A DNA stretch of 64,000 bases from Sphingopyxis sp. JAI108 (GCF_013410105.1 NZ_JACCCJ010000003.1:1-64000), one strand, 5' to 3'; shown: positions 25,793 through 34,395, numbered from the stretch's first letter. Made by a program: numbers and translations. The notes: a model not told the origin generated them from the sequence alone.

Positions 25793-26631
25793 TGCGCTGG
25801 CTCGCCGCAACCGCCATGGCCGCGCTGCTCGCCAGCGGGGCGCAGGCGCAGACCCGCGAACGGACGGACGCACCGCCGCTCGAGCCATACAAGATCATCC
25901 TCGTCGGCGATTCGACAATGGCGCCGCACAGCGGCTGGGGCGGGGCGTTTTGCGCGCATCACGTCAAATCGTCGGTCGCCTGCCTCAACACCGGACGCGG
26001 GGGGCGCTCGACGCGTAGCTACCGACAGGAAGGAAGCTGGGACATCGCGCTCGCCGAGGCCAAGGTGCCGGGCTATCGTGGCACCTGGGTGCTGATTCAG
26101 TTCGCGCACAACGACCAGTCGTCGAAGTCCGAACGCTGGACCGACGAGACCACCGAGTTTCCTGCGAACCTGCGCCGTTTCGTTGAAGAAGTGAGGGCCG
26201 CGGGCGCAACCCCGGTGCTCGTCACGCCGCTGACGCGGCGCGAATTCCGCGACGACAAGCTGCGCAATACGCTCGCGAGCTGGTCCGACCAGATCCGTGG
26301 TGTCGGCAAGGCAATGGATGTGCCGCTCGTCGATCTGAACGCGCTCAGCGCCGCGCAGGCGCAGGAAATGGGCGCCGAAATGGCGACGAAGCTCGCGCAG
26401 GAGCCCCCGACGGCCGAGGAACTCGCCGCCGCGCAAGCCGGAACGACGCTGACCGCGCGCCCGGCGCCACCCCCGCCGCCGCCGATTACGGGCGACGGCG
26501 CGCGCGGACAGGTGACGCGCAAGTTCGACTATACGCACCTCGGCAACGTCGGCGCCGAAGTCACCGCCAAACTGGTAACCGAGGCGCTTGCCCGCGAAGT
26601 GCCGGCTTTGCGGAGCCAGCTCGTCCGCTAA
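25792..26631 (+). CDS. SGNH esterase, rhamnogalacturonan-acetylesterase-like (CE12 type)
   Basis: A 279-residue exported hydrolase with signal peptide MRWLAATAMAALLASGAQAQ. The SGNH blocks are visible: nucleophile Ser in ILVGDSTMAP, Gly/Asn in NTGRGGRSTRS, FAHND, and the Asp-x-x-His of FDYTHLG near the C-terminus. This order is that of rhamnogalacturonan acetylesterases. Between blocks III and V sits an Ala-rich and poly-proline insertion (about 200-240, with six prolines in a row). In an alginate operon it may remove O-acetyl groups from bacterial alginate; that is inference. Its start overlaps the SDR stop by one base (TGATG). Confidence 0.82.
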   Translation: MRWLAATAMAALLASGAQAQTRERTDAPPLEPYKIILVGDSTMAPHSGWGGAFCAHHVKSSVACLNTGRGGRSTRSYRQEGSWDIALAEAKVPGYRGTWVLIQFAHNDQSSKSERWTDETTEFPANLRRFVEEVRAAGATPVLVTPLTRREFRDDKLRNTLASWSDQIRGVGKAMDVPLVDLNALSAAQAQEMGAEMATKLAQEPPTAEELAAAQAGTTLTARPAPPPPPPITGDGARGQVTRKFDYTHLGNVGAEVTAKLVTEALAREVPALRSQLVR

Positions 26632-26666
26632 GGCCGTGTATAGCAATATGGACTAACCAATCTGGC

Positions 26667-26684
26667 ATACAGAGTGGTTGACAA
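26667..26684. promoter_or_regulatory. candidate GntR operator, inverted copy (alginate site 2)
   Basis: ATACA at 26667 and GACAA at 26680 with 8 bases between are the reverse complement of TTGTC-N8-TGTAT. It lies 60 bp before the GTG of the second TBDR. The TTGACA -35-like hexamer at 26678-26683 overlaps the site, so repression by steric block is plausible. Confidence 0.45.
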
Positions 26685-26743
26685 TTTTGCTGCGATATTC
26701 GACAGCATTGGTCATAACAGAATCGACATCTGGGAGAGACGAA

Positions 26744-29590
26744 GTGAATTCTCGTAATCAAATCCGTGCGCGCGGTCTCCGCGCGGCCTTGCTTGCCGGC
26801 GCCGGTTCGACCCTGCTGGTCACCGCGATCCCCGTAAGGGCGCAGGACACGGCACCAGCCGCGCAGGGCGAAGAGGACGCGATCGTCGTCACCGGCATTC
26901 GCGAGACGATCCAGAATTCGATCAACACCAAGCGCGAGGAGACCGCGATCGTCGACGCGCTCTCGGCCGATGACATCGGCGACCTTCCCGCGCTGTCGGT
27001 CGGTCAGGCGATCCAGACGATCACCGGCGCGACGACCCACCGCGAAAAGGGCGACGCCTCCGAAATCGCGCTTCGCGGCCTCGGCCCCTTCCTCTCGAAC
27101 GCGACCTTCAACGGCCGCGACGCGACCAACGGCAGCGGCGACCGTTCGGTGAACTTCAACCAGTTCCCGTCCGAACTCGTCAACAATATCAAAATCTACA
27201 AGACGCAGCAGGCGGACCTCGTCGAGGGCGGCGTCGCCGGCACGATCGAGATCGGGACGCTGCGCCCGCTCGACTTCGGCAAGCGCCGCATCCAGGGCGA
27301 GGTCAAGGCCCAGTATAATCCCTATGGCGATCGCATCGTCGGGTCGGGAGGTATCGGCTGGCGCGGGACGCTGAGCTATGTCGACCAGTTCGCGAACGAC
27401 ACGATCGGCATCGCGATCGGCGTCCAGCGCAACGATACGAACAACCCCGAGGAAACCTATGCGGCTTCGACGACCTGGACTGCATGCCGGGCCGATAATA
27501 GCGCGGCAGCCAATTGCACCGAACTGGCGCGCGCCGATTATGGGCAGGACCCCTTTTACCTTGTTCCCAACGCCTATACCTTCCGCCAGATCAGCGAAAC
27601 CGACAAGCGCGACGCGGTTTTCGGCGCGATCCAATGGCGCCCCTCCGACCAGTTCAACGTCAACCTCGACGTCCAATATTCGGACCGCACCTTCGTCGAG
27701 AGCCGCCGCGACCTCAACATTTCTGAAGCGCGCCGCGGCCTGACCGACGTCGTTTATGACGAAAATGGCATCGTCCAGAGCCTGAGCGGGCAGAGCGCGA
27801 TCGAATCGAACGGGTCCGAACTGTCGCGCGCCGAAGAATATCTGGGGGGCGGCCTCTCGGTCGAATGGCAACCGTCGGACCGGCTGACGCTGACCGTCGA
27901 TGGCAGCTATTCGCGTACGATCCGCGTCGAGGATGAGCGCAACGTCCGCCTGCGCACCGACCCGAGGGACCTCAACGGCGACACCACCGTCTTCAACAAC
28001 ATGCGTATCCCCTACACCTACGAGATTACGCCGGGCAGCTTCGTGCCGACGATCACGATCGACCCCCGCTTCGACCTCAATAATCACGACCTGTTCTGGG
28101 ACGATGCACGCTTGCGCCGCGACCAGAGCCGCCGGCATAACGAGATCATCGCCGGCCGTTTCGACGCCGGATATGAAATGGACGGTTTCTTCAGCAAGCT
28201 GTCCGCGGGCGTCCGCTGGTCCGAAATGACCTTCCGCGACTATGATGTGCGCAACGAGGGTTTCGACCTGACGTCCGACATCGACGAAGAACGCCGGATC
28301 AACAATCTCTGTCGCACGCGGGCTTTCCCGCAGACCGGCTTCCTGTCGGCGGCCGATGGCAATGCGATCAACAGCTGGGCGACCTTTGACGTCGATTGCC
28401 TGTTCCGCGAATATACCGGCAGCGAAGACCCGGGCGCGCTCGAGGACAAGCGTTCGCCGGCAAACCGCGATGTCACCGAACGCACGCTCGCGGGCTATAT
28501 CATGGCGGACTATGACGCCGATCTCGGCAATATGCCCGTGCGCGGCAATATCGGTGTACGCGTTGTCAAGACCGACGTGACGTCGAACGGCCTGCGCAGC
28601 GACCTCACCATCATCGACAATGGCGACGGCACCATCCGCCTCGACACCACCGGCGATTTCGAAACGGTGACGATCAAGAGCAGCAACACGCGCATCCTGC
28701 CCAGCGTCAATGCGATCTTCGAAGTCGCGCCCGACACGTTGCTGCGCGTCGCAGGCTATCGCGCCATGTCGCGCCCGGCACCAAGCGCGCTCGGCGCCGG
28801 CCGTACCTTCCAGCTCGACGGCAACGACTTCACCTCGGTCGAGGAAGCGATCGGCAACGTCCGCGCCAACGGCAGCCCGCGCCTCAAGCCGCTGATGTCG
28901 TGGAATGCCGACGCGGCGATCGAATGGTATCCCAACAAGGACAGCCTCCTGTCGGCGACCGTCTATTACAAGCAGTTCAACGGCGGGTTCCAGCCCGTGG
29001 TGTTCGACGAAGCATTCGTCATCGACGGACAGACGGTCACGGCGCCGGTGACGCAGACGCGCAACAGCCCCGACAAGTCGCGTATCTATGGTCTTGAGCT
29101 GACCGCCGCGACGCGCTTCAGCTTCCTGCCCAAGCCGCTCGACGGCCTCGGCGCGAAGGTGAGTTACAATTATGCCGATTCGAACTTCGAAACGCAGGAC
29201 GTCCGGCTCGGCGATCAATTTGATCCGGTGACTGAAGAGGTCAGCCAAGGCCTTATCGCACCGGCGGGCCTTTCGGGCTATTCGAAGCATGTGCTGTCGG
29301 CGCAGGCCTATTACGAGCTCGGCCCGGTGTCGCTGCAGGCGATCTACAATTATCGCAGCAAATATTTCCAGGACTTCGTCGGCGGCAACAGCCAACTGCG
29401 CTATGTCGGGCCGAGCGAGACGGTCGATTTCCGCGCCTCGCTTGCGTTGATGCCCGGCGTCTCGCTGCGGTTCGAGGCGCTCAACCTCTTCAACGAGCCC
29501 AAGGCGACCTATATGCCCGTCTATGGCAGCAGCCGCCAATACCACTATTATGGGTCCAAATATTTCATCGGCCTGCGGGCACGGATCTAG
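26744..29590 (+). CDS. second TonB-dependent receptor of the alginate locus
   Basis: A 948-residue TBDR. It has a signal sequence (after VNSRNQIRARGLR; ends near IPVRAQ), TonB box DAIVVTGIRETIQ, a plug with DIGDLPALSVGQAIQTITGAT and VEGGVAGTIEIGT, then the barrel, ending IGLRARI. A GTG start at 26744 is preceded by GGGAGAG (26732-26738) with correct spacing; the upstream ATG at 26678 falls in the promoter region. Two receptors in one locus may handle different oligomer sizes, acetylation states or M/G content. The substrate is inferred from the flanking alginate genes. Confidence 0.88.
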   Translation: MNSRNQIRARGLRAALLAGAGSTLLVTAIPVRAQDTAPAAQGEEDAIVVTGIRETIQNSINTKREETAIVDALSADDIGDLPALSVGQAIQTITGATTHREKGDASEIALRGLGPFLSNATFNGRDATNGSGDRSVNFNQFPSELVNNIKIYKTQQADLVEGGVAGTIEIGTLRPLDFGKRRIQGEVKAQYNPYGDRIVGSGGIGWRGTLSYVDQFANDTIGIAIGVQRNDTNNPEETYAASTTWTACRADNSAAANCTELARADYGQDPFYLVPNAYTFRQISETDKRDAVFGAIQWRPSDQFNVNLDVQYSDRTFVESRRDLNISEARRGLTDVVYDENGIVQSLSGQSAIESNGSELSRAEEYLGGGLSVEWQPSDRLTLTVDGSYSRTIRVEDERNVRLRTDPRDLNGDTTVFNNMRIPYTYEITPGSFVPTITIDPRFDLNNHDLFWDDARLRRDQSRRHNEIIAGRFDAGYEMDGFFSKLSAGVRWSEMTFRDYDVRNEGFDLTSDIDEERRINNLCRTRAFPQTGFLSAADGNAINSWATFDVDCLFREYTGSEDPGALEDKRSPANRDVTERTLAGYIMADYDADLGNMPVRGNIGVRVVKTDVTSNGLRSDLTIIDNGDGTIRLDTTGDFETVTIKSSNTRILPSVNAIFEVAPDTLLRVAGYRAMSRPAPSALGAGRTFQLDGNDFTSVEEAIGNVRANGSPRLKPLMSWNADAAIEWYPNKDSLLSATVYYKQFNGGFQPVVFDEAFVIDGQTVTAPVTQTRNSPDKSRIYGLELTAATRFSFLPKPLDGLGAKVSYNYADSNFETQDVRLGDQFDPVTEEVSQGLIAPAGLSGYSKHVLSAQAYYELGPVSLQAIYNYRSKYFQDFVGGNSQLRYVGPSETVDFRASLALMPGVSLRFEALNLFNEPKATYMPVYGSSRQYHYYGSKYFIGLRARI

Positions 29591-29624
29591 GCATATAAAC
29601 TAAGTTCGGTCATGGGCTTCAAAC

Positions 29625-29643
29625 TTGTCCTACCTGATTGTAT
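29625..29643. promoter_or_regulatory. candidate GntR operator (alginate site 3)
   Basis: TTGTCCTACCT followed by TGTAT lies 37 bp upstream of the GntR gene. It shares 11 consecutive bases with site 1 in front of the PL6 operon. The spacer is 9 instead of 8. A site before the regulator's own gene suggests autoregulation of the gntR/FAH/kdgK operon. Confidence 0.5.
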
Positions 29644-29679
29644 GGATTTCCTCATGCCTATGTGGGGAGACGATTGATC

Positions 29680-30426
29680 ATGGCCGAACGCCGCCTTTTT
29701 GAAGATATTGCGGACGCGATCCGGCGCCTGATTCTCGACGGAACCTTCCCGCCAGGGACCCGCCTGCCCGGCGAGCGCGAGCTGTCCGAGCGTTTCGAGG
29801 TCAGCCGGGTGACGATCCGCGAGGCGGAGATCGCGCTGCAGGCGACGGGGTGGATTCATATCCGCACCGGCGCGGGCGCCTATGTCGAGGCGGTCCTGCC
29901 CGGTGACAATGCGATCCTGCCCAAGGTCAGCGCGTTCGAACTGACCGAGGCGCGCTCGCTGTTCGAGGCCGAGGCGGCGGCGCTGGCCGCGCCGACGATT
30001 TCGAGCGAAACGCTCGAAAAACTCGACGAACTGCTCGTGGCTATGGCCGACGACGGCAAGAGCGAGGAAGAAATCAGCGCGATCGACCGCGAATTCCACA
30101 TGACGATCGCGGCGGCGTCGAGCAACAAGGCGATCATCCATGTGATCGAGAGCCTGTGGCGGATGCGCATGGAATTGCCCGAGGTGCGCAGCAGCCACTC
30201 GCTCGTTTGCCGCAAGGACGGTGCCGCGCGTGAGGCCGAACATGCCGACGTCGTCGCGGCGCTGCGCAATCGGGACGCGACCGGGGCGCGGCTCGCGATG
30301 CGACGCCATTTCAACCGACTGCTCGAATCGATGCTCGACGAGACCGAGGAACGCGCAATGGTCGAACTGCGTCGCCAGTCGGCCGAAAGTCGCCAACGCT
30401 ATCTGCTGAGCGCAAAACTCGCCTGA
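29680..30426 (+). CDS. FadR-subfamily GntR transcriptional regulator
   Basis: A 248-residue regulator. The N-terminal winged helix (residues 1-70) has the GntR signature LILDGTFPPGTRLPGERELSERFEVSRVTIREA, and the all-helical FCD effector domain (about 85-230) has the metal-site pattern DREFHMTIA and HADVVAAL. UxuR/KdgR-type FadR members sense sugar acids such as KDG, which fits the locus. The ATG at 29680 gives the usual start; an in-frame ATG at 29638 lies inside the proposed operator. Translation of the next gene overlaps its stop by one base. It is the likely repressor of the lyase and TBDR units. Confidence 0.88.
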   Translation: MAERRLFEDIADAIRRLILDGTFPPGTRLPGERELSERFEVSRVTIREAEIALQATGWIHIRTGAGAYVEAVLPGDNAILPKVSAFELTEARSLFEAEAAALAAPTISSETLEKLDELLVAMADDGKSEEEISAIDREFHMTIAAASSNKAIIHVIESLWRMRMELPEVRSSHSLVCRKDGAAREAEHADVVAALRNRDATGARLAMRRHFNRLLESMLDETEERAMVELRRQSAESRQRYLLSAKLA

Positions 30427-31208
30427 TGCCTGACGCGTCGGATCCCGTTGCGGTGCTGCTTGCCGCGCGCCTTTCGGGCCAGGCGCTTCCGGCCTTTCCC
30501 GCTCCTGTTCCCGCAACGCTGGCCGAGGCTTATGCGATCCAGCAGCAGCTGACCGCCGCGCTCGGCGCGCCGGTACTCGGCTGGAAGGTCGGGCGCATCC
30601 CGCCCGCGCTGATAGAGAGGCTGGGTGCCGAGCGCATAGCAGGGCCGGTGCTCCGGGTCGCCGAACTCGAGGGCGATGCCCCGGGTGAGGCGCGGGTCTT
30701 CGACGGCGGGGCGGCGGCAATCGAGTCCGAGGTGATGCTGCGGCTGCGCGCCGTGCCCGAGGGACGCGTGACGAACGGCGACGACGGCGCACGCTGGATC
30801 GACGAGATTCGCACGGGGTTCGAGGTAGCGAGTTCGCCTGCGCCCGACGTCCACGACCACGCCCCTTATGGCATCGTCGCCGATATCGGCATCAACAACG
30901 GCCTGCTGCTCGGCCCGCAGCTCGACATCCGCGATTTCGTTGCGCTGGCGGTCGAAACGTCGATCGACGGCGTGCCGGTCGGCAGCGGACGTCCGATCGA
31001 TGTGCTCGACGGCCCTTGGGGTTCGCTCGACTTTCTTGTCGAGCTTCATCATCGCGGAGTGATCGAACTGAAGCCCGGGCAATGGATTTCGGCCGGTGCG
31101 ATCACAGGGGTCCACACGATCGCGGTCGGCCAGACAGCGACAGCCCGTTTCGGCGCGACCTCCCCTATCGCCTGCATCGCCGCGGCAGAAAACGGATTCA
31201 ACGCATGA
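30426..31208 (+). CDS. fumarylacetoacetase / MhpD-superfamily enzyme
   Basis: A 260-residue cytosolic protein with the layout of 2-keto-4-pentenoate hydratases: an N-terminal helical cap (LAEAYAIQQQLTAAL), GWKVG, then AAIESEVMLRL with the metal-binding Glu pair, a DIGINNGLLLGP region, and GAITGVHTIAVGQTATARF at the end. Family members hydrate or cleave 2-keto acids. Coupling on both sides (TGATG with gntR, ATGA with kdgK) places it firmly in KDG metabolism, yet the core alginate route needs no such step. It could act on a side product or a related keto-deoxy sugar acid; the substrate is unknown. Confidence 0.8.
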   Translation: MPDASDPVAVLLAARLSGQALPAFPAPVPATLAEAYAIQQQLTAALGAPVLGWKVGRIPPALIERLGAERIAGPVLRVAELEGDAPGEARVFDGGAAAIESEVMLRLRAVPEGRVTNGDDGARWIDEIRTGFEVASSPAPDVHDHAPYGIVADIGINNGLLLGPQLDIRDFVALAVETSIDGVPVGSGRPIDVLDGPWGSLDFLVELHHRGVIELKPGQWISAGAITGVHTIAVGQTATARFGATSPIACIAAAENGFNA

Positions 31209-32224
31209 TCGCTCCTCCCCGCACCATCGCTTGTTTCGGCGAAATCGTGATGCGCGTTTCGGTTCCGGAAGGCGAACTGCCGCTGCAATCGGCGCGCTTC
31301 GACGCGCATGTCGGCGGCGCCGAGGCGAATGTCGCGGTCGCGCTCGCCGCGCTTGGCCGTGCTACGACGATGATCAGCGCGGTGCCCGAGGGCCCAATGG
31401 GCGACGGCGCGCTCGGCGAAATGCGCCGCCACGGCGTCGACGTCGCGCCCGTGCTCCGCCCCGCCGGCCGCATGGGGCTCTATTATTACCTTCCGGGGGG
31501 TCCGGTGCGCCCCGCCGAGGTCGTCTATGACCGCGCGGGTTCGGCTTTCGCCGCGACGAGGCCCGACGCATGGGACTGGGACGGGTTGCTCGGCGGCGTC
31601 GGCTGGCTGCACGTGTCGGGTGTCACGCCAGCGCTCGGGCCGGACAGCGCCGCCGCCACGCTCGAAGTTGTCACGCGCGCACGCGCGGCCGGGATCGGGG
31701 TATCGTTCGACGGCAATTGGCGCGGGCGTCTCTGGGAACGGTGGCAGCCCGATCCGGCGGCTGTCCTGGAACCGATCGTCGCACAGGCGACCTTGCTTTT
31801 CGGCAATCATCGCGACGCGGGGCTGCTTCTGGGTCGCGAATTTTCCGGGGAGGGCGAAGACCGGCGCCGCGAGGCGGCGATTGCGCTGTTCGATCATTTT
31901 CCCTCGCTCGAACATATCGCCTCGACCGCGCGCGAAATCCTCGGTCCCGACGCCCACCGGATCACCGCGCGCATCGATACGCGGGACGACCGGGGCGCCA
32001 GCGACCCCATGCTCGTCACGCCGGTGATCGATCGGGTCGGGACGGGCGATGCCTTCGCGGCGGGCATTCTCGACGGCTTGTGGAGCGGCAAGGGGCTGGC
32101 CGATGCGGCGAAGCACGGTCTCGCTCTCGCCGCACTCAAACATGGGCTGCACGGCGATTTTGCGCCTTTCCCGCGCTCGATGCTTGACCGCGTGTCCGAC
32201 GCCGCGCAGGATATTTCGCGCTAG
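31205..32224 (+). CDS. kdgK: 2-keto-3-deoxygluconate kinase
   Basis: A 339-residue PfkB-family sugar kinase: N-terminal ACFGEIVMRV, GGAEANVAVALAALG binding motif, and the C-terminal anion hole and catalytic base in DRVGTGDAFAAG (Asp282). It phosphorylates KDG to KDPG, the entry into the Entner-Doudoroff aldolase step; the aldolase gene is not in this window. ATG 31205 overlaps the preceding stop (ATGA), so it is the last gene of the gntR-FAH-kdgK operon. An 18-base perfect palindrome directly after the stop may serve as a transcript-end hairpin. Confidence 0.92.
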   Translation: MIAPPRTIACFGEIVMRVSVPEGELPLQSARFDAHVGGAEANVAVALAALGRATTMISAVPEGPMGDGALGEMRRHGVDVAPVLRPAGRMGLYYYLPGGPVRPAEVVYDRAGSAFAATRPDAWDWDGLLGGVGWLHVSGVTPALGPDSAAATLEVVTRARAAGIGVSFDGNWRGRLWERWQPDPAAVLEPIVAQATLLFGNHRDAGLLLGREFSGEGEDRRREAAIALFDHFPSLEHIASTAREILGPDAHRITARIDTRDDRGASDPMLVTPVIDRVGTGDAFAAGILDGLWSGKGLADAAKHGLALAALKHGLHGDFAPFPRSMLDRVSDAAQDISR

Positions 32225-32241
32225 GGCCGCGATCGCGGCCC
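32224..32241 (+). other. hairpin at the end of kdgK
   Basis: The 18-base sequence from 32224 to 32241 is a perfect palindrome (GGGCCGCGA / TCGCGGCCC) that begins on the last base of the kdgK stop codon. There is no T-run, so it is more likely an RNA-stabilising or pause hairpin than an intrinsic terminator. Confidence 0.5.
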
Positions 32242-32322
32242 GCGAAAGGGGCCACGTCCTCGCTCGCGCAACGCGGGTCTTCAAGTCCGGGACGGCCCGG
32301 CAGCTCTGAAGAGGAGGCTGCC
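32241..32322 (+). promoter_or_regulatory. structured leader of the SMR gene, guanidine-II-like candidate
   Basis: CCGGG-ACGG-CCCGG (32287-32300) is a perfect stem closing an ACGG tetraloop, the hallmark of guanidine-II (mini-ykkC) hairpins. TCTTCA (32278-32283) can pair with TGAAGA (32307-32312) outside it. Alternatively GGCAGC (32299-32304) pairs with GCTGCC (32317-32322), enclosing the ribosome site GAGGAG. The two folds exclude each other. An upstream stem-loop (32241-32268) exposes CCACGT, a weaker fit to the expected first ACGR loop. Guanidine-II RNAs control Gdx-type SMR exporters, which is the gene here. Assignment is tentative. Confidence 0.45.
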
Positions 32323-32643
32323 ATGGCCTGGGTATATCTGACGGTCGCCGGTATTTTCGAAGTCGTGTGGGCCTTTGCGATGAAGCAATCCGACGGCTTC
32401 ACGCGGCCCGGTCCGACCGCCGTCACCATCGTGGCGATGATTGCGAGCTTTGCGTTGCTTGCGCTGTCGATGAAGTCGCTGCCGCTCGGCACCGCCTATA
32501 CGATCTGGACCGGGATCGGTGCCATCGGCGCCTTCCTTGTCGGCATTTTCATGCTCGGCGAACAGGCGAACGCGATGCGGATTGTTGCGGCGCTATTGAT
32601 CATCAGCGGGCTCATCCTGATGAAATTGTCGTCGCCCGCCTGA
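32323..32643 (+). CDS. sugE: SMR-family exporter, SugE/Gdx type
   Basis: A 106-residue four-helix inner-membrane protein. The conserved Glu in helix 1 (VAGIFEVVWAFAMKQSDGF) is the proton/substrate carboxylate of small multidrug resistance transporters. The KQSDGFTRPGPT and GTAYTIWTGIGAIG stretches are those of the SugE/Gdx branch, known to export guanidinium, rather than the EmrE branch. The ribosome site GAGGAG lies 6 bases before the ATG inside the alternative hairpin described for the leader. Its 3' end faces nagE convergently, with a CGGCGG-GAAGA-CCGCCG hairpin (32694-32710) between them. Confidence 0.9.
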   Translation: MAWVYLTVAGIFEVVWAFAMKQSDGFTRPGPTAVTIVAMIASFALLALSMKSLPLGTAYTIWTGIGAIGAFLVGIFMLGEQANAMRIVAALLIISGLILMKLSSPA

Positions 32644-32715
32644 ACGGCGCCCGCCGGGTTCCGGACGAAACCGCGGCGAGCGCCAAGGGCGAACGGCGGG
32701 AAGACCGCCGCCCTG

Positions 32716-34395
32716 TCAGATCAGGATATGGCAGACATCGGGAGTGGGCCGGACAAGTCCGCGCGTCAGGCGCGCGAGCGCCCCTTCGTCCACTTGCGCC
32801 GCGTCGGCGAGTTCGATCCGGTAGCGGCCGTGGAGCGCGTGCACCGTGCGGACATTGGCTGCGCCGCCGAGCGCGCCTGCTATGTCGTCGGGCAAGGTCG
32901 CGCCCGCGCCCCTTTCGCCGGACGTCGGGGCAGGGGCCGCCATGGCGCCGCCGCTCCCGGCCAGCGCGCCGCGGATTTCCTCTGCGACCAGATCGGCGAC
33001 CGGGCCCAGTACGACTTGCGCGGCGTTCTCCGACGGCCGGATGATGCCGCGCGCGCCGAGCGCCGACAGCGCGGCGTCATCGACCGCCCCCTGATCGGCG
33101 ACGATCAGGCGAAGGCGCGTCGTGCAGGCATCGACGCTCACCAGATTGCCTTTGCCGCCGAGTGCGGCGACGAACGCCTCGCCGCGCGTGCCGCCCGCCG
33201 ATGCCGTCGCTGTCTCGGCAACATCGCCCCGTTCGCGCCCTGGCGTCGTCAGGTCGAAGCGGCGGATGAAAAAGCGGAACAGCCCATAATAGAGCAGCGC
33301 ATAGGCTGCGCCGATGGGCAGCAGCAGCCACGGCCGCGTCGCGAGGCTGAAATTCAGCACATAGTCGAACAACCCCGCCGAAAAGCCGAAGCCGAGCTTG
33401 ACGTCGAGCGCGTTCATCAACGCCATCGACGCGCCCGTCAGCAGCGCGTGGATCGCATAGAGCAAAGGCGCAACGAACATGAAGGTGAATTCGATCGGCT
33501 CGGTCACCCCGGTCAGGAAGCTGGTGAAGGCAAGGCTGAAAAACATGCCGCCGACCGCTTTCTTCCGATCGGGCCGGGCCTCGTGATACATGGCGAGGCA
33601 CGCGGCGGGCAGGCCGAACATCATGACCGGGAAAAAGCCCGACATGAACGCCCCGGCGTTCGGATCGCCCGCGAAGAAGCGGCGCAGGTCGCCCGTGGCG
33701 CCAGCGAAATCGCCGACGACGAACCATGCGGCATTGTTGATGATGTGGTGCAATCCGGTCACGATCAGCAGCCGGTTGAGCACGCCATAGACGAAGAGGC
33801 CCGCGCCGCCGCTTTCGACCACGGTGCGGCTCGCCGCATCGATTGCGCCGCTGATATGCGCATAGCCGTAACCGATCACCGCCGCGAGCAGCAGTCCCGC
33901 GACACCGCTCGCGATCGGCACGAAGCGCCGCCCGCCGAAGAAGGCGAGATATTCGGGCAGGGCGATCGTCGCAAAGCGGTTGTAGAAATGCCCGCCGATC
34001 AGCCCCGACAATATGCCGATGGGCACCTCGAGCTTGTCGATCTGCGTGAGCGCCCAGTTTTTTCCGGCCAGCGTCGCCGCTGCTTCGGGCCATCCCGCGC
34101 CCACATCGCCCGGCGCGGTCAGGAAGGTCTGCGCGCCGGTCGTCGTGACGAGGTAACAGACGACCCCGGCGAGCGCCGCCGCGCCATTGCCGTCGCGCGC
34201 GAAGCCGACCGCGACGCCGATCGCGAACAAGATGCCGAGATTTTCAAAGATCGCCGCGCCCGCCGCCGAGATGAAGGCGATGTCGAGCAGGTCCGGCTGG
34301 CCGATGCGCAGCAGCAGGCCGGCGATCGGCAGGACCGCGATCGGCAACATCAGTGCGCGGCCAAGCGGCTGGAGCGTTTCGAGTATCTTCCGCAT
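32716..34395 (-). CDS. nagE: N-acetylglucosamine-specific PTS EIICB component, extra EIIB-like domain
   Basis: A 559-residue PTS permease that imports and phosphorylates GlcNAc. The EIIC domain (residues 1-370) has about ten hydrophobic helices with typical glucose-family motifs (GLHHIINNAAWF, GVTEPIEFTFMFVAP). An EIIB domain follows, with the phospho-Cys at 424 in SVDACTTRLRL. A further C-terminal stretch (about 495-559: NVRTVHALHGRYRIELADAA) aligns with EIIB but has Leu in place of Cys, so it is a degenerate copy. No IIA is attached; it is supplied by the coupled upstream PTS protein, whose stop overlaps this ATG. The start at 34395 gives the standard EIIC N-terminus. Confidence 0.92.
   Translation of the reverse strand: MRKILETLQPLGRALMLPIAVLPIAGLLLRIGQPDLLDIAFISAAGAAIFENLGILFAIGVAVGFARDGNGAAALAGVVCYLVTTTGAQTFLTAPGDVGAGWPEAAATLAGKNWALTQIDKLEVPIGILSGLIGGHFYNRFATIALPEYLAFFGGRRFVPIASGVAGLLLAAVIGYGYAHISGAIDAASRTVVESGGAGLFVYGVLNRLLIVTGLHHIINNAAWFVVGDFAGATGDLRRFFAGDPNAGAFMSGFFPVMMFGLPAACLAMYHEARPDRKKAVGGMFFSLAFTSFLTGVTEPIEFTFMFVAPLLYAIHALLTGASMALMNALDVKLGFGFSAGLFDYVLNFSLATRPWLLLPIGAAYALLYYGLFRFFIRRFDLTTPGRERGDVAETATASAGGTRGEAFVAALGGKGNLVSVDACTTRLRLIVADQGAVDDAALSALGARGIIRPSENAAQVVLGPVADLVAEEIRGALAGSGGAMAAPAPTSGERGAGATLPDDIAGALGGAANVRTVHALHGRYRIELADAAQVDEGALARLTRGLVRPTPDVCHILI

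Noticed and set aside
26561..29545. 994-residue open frame on the minus strand
   Set aside because: Antisense to the second alginate-locus TBDR; a reverse-frame artefact of high third-position GC.
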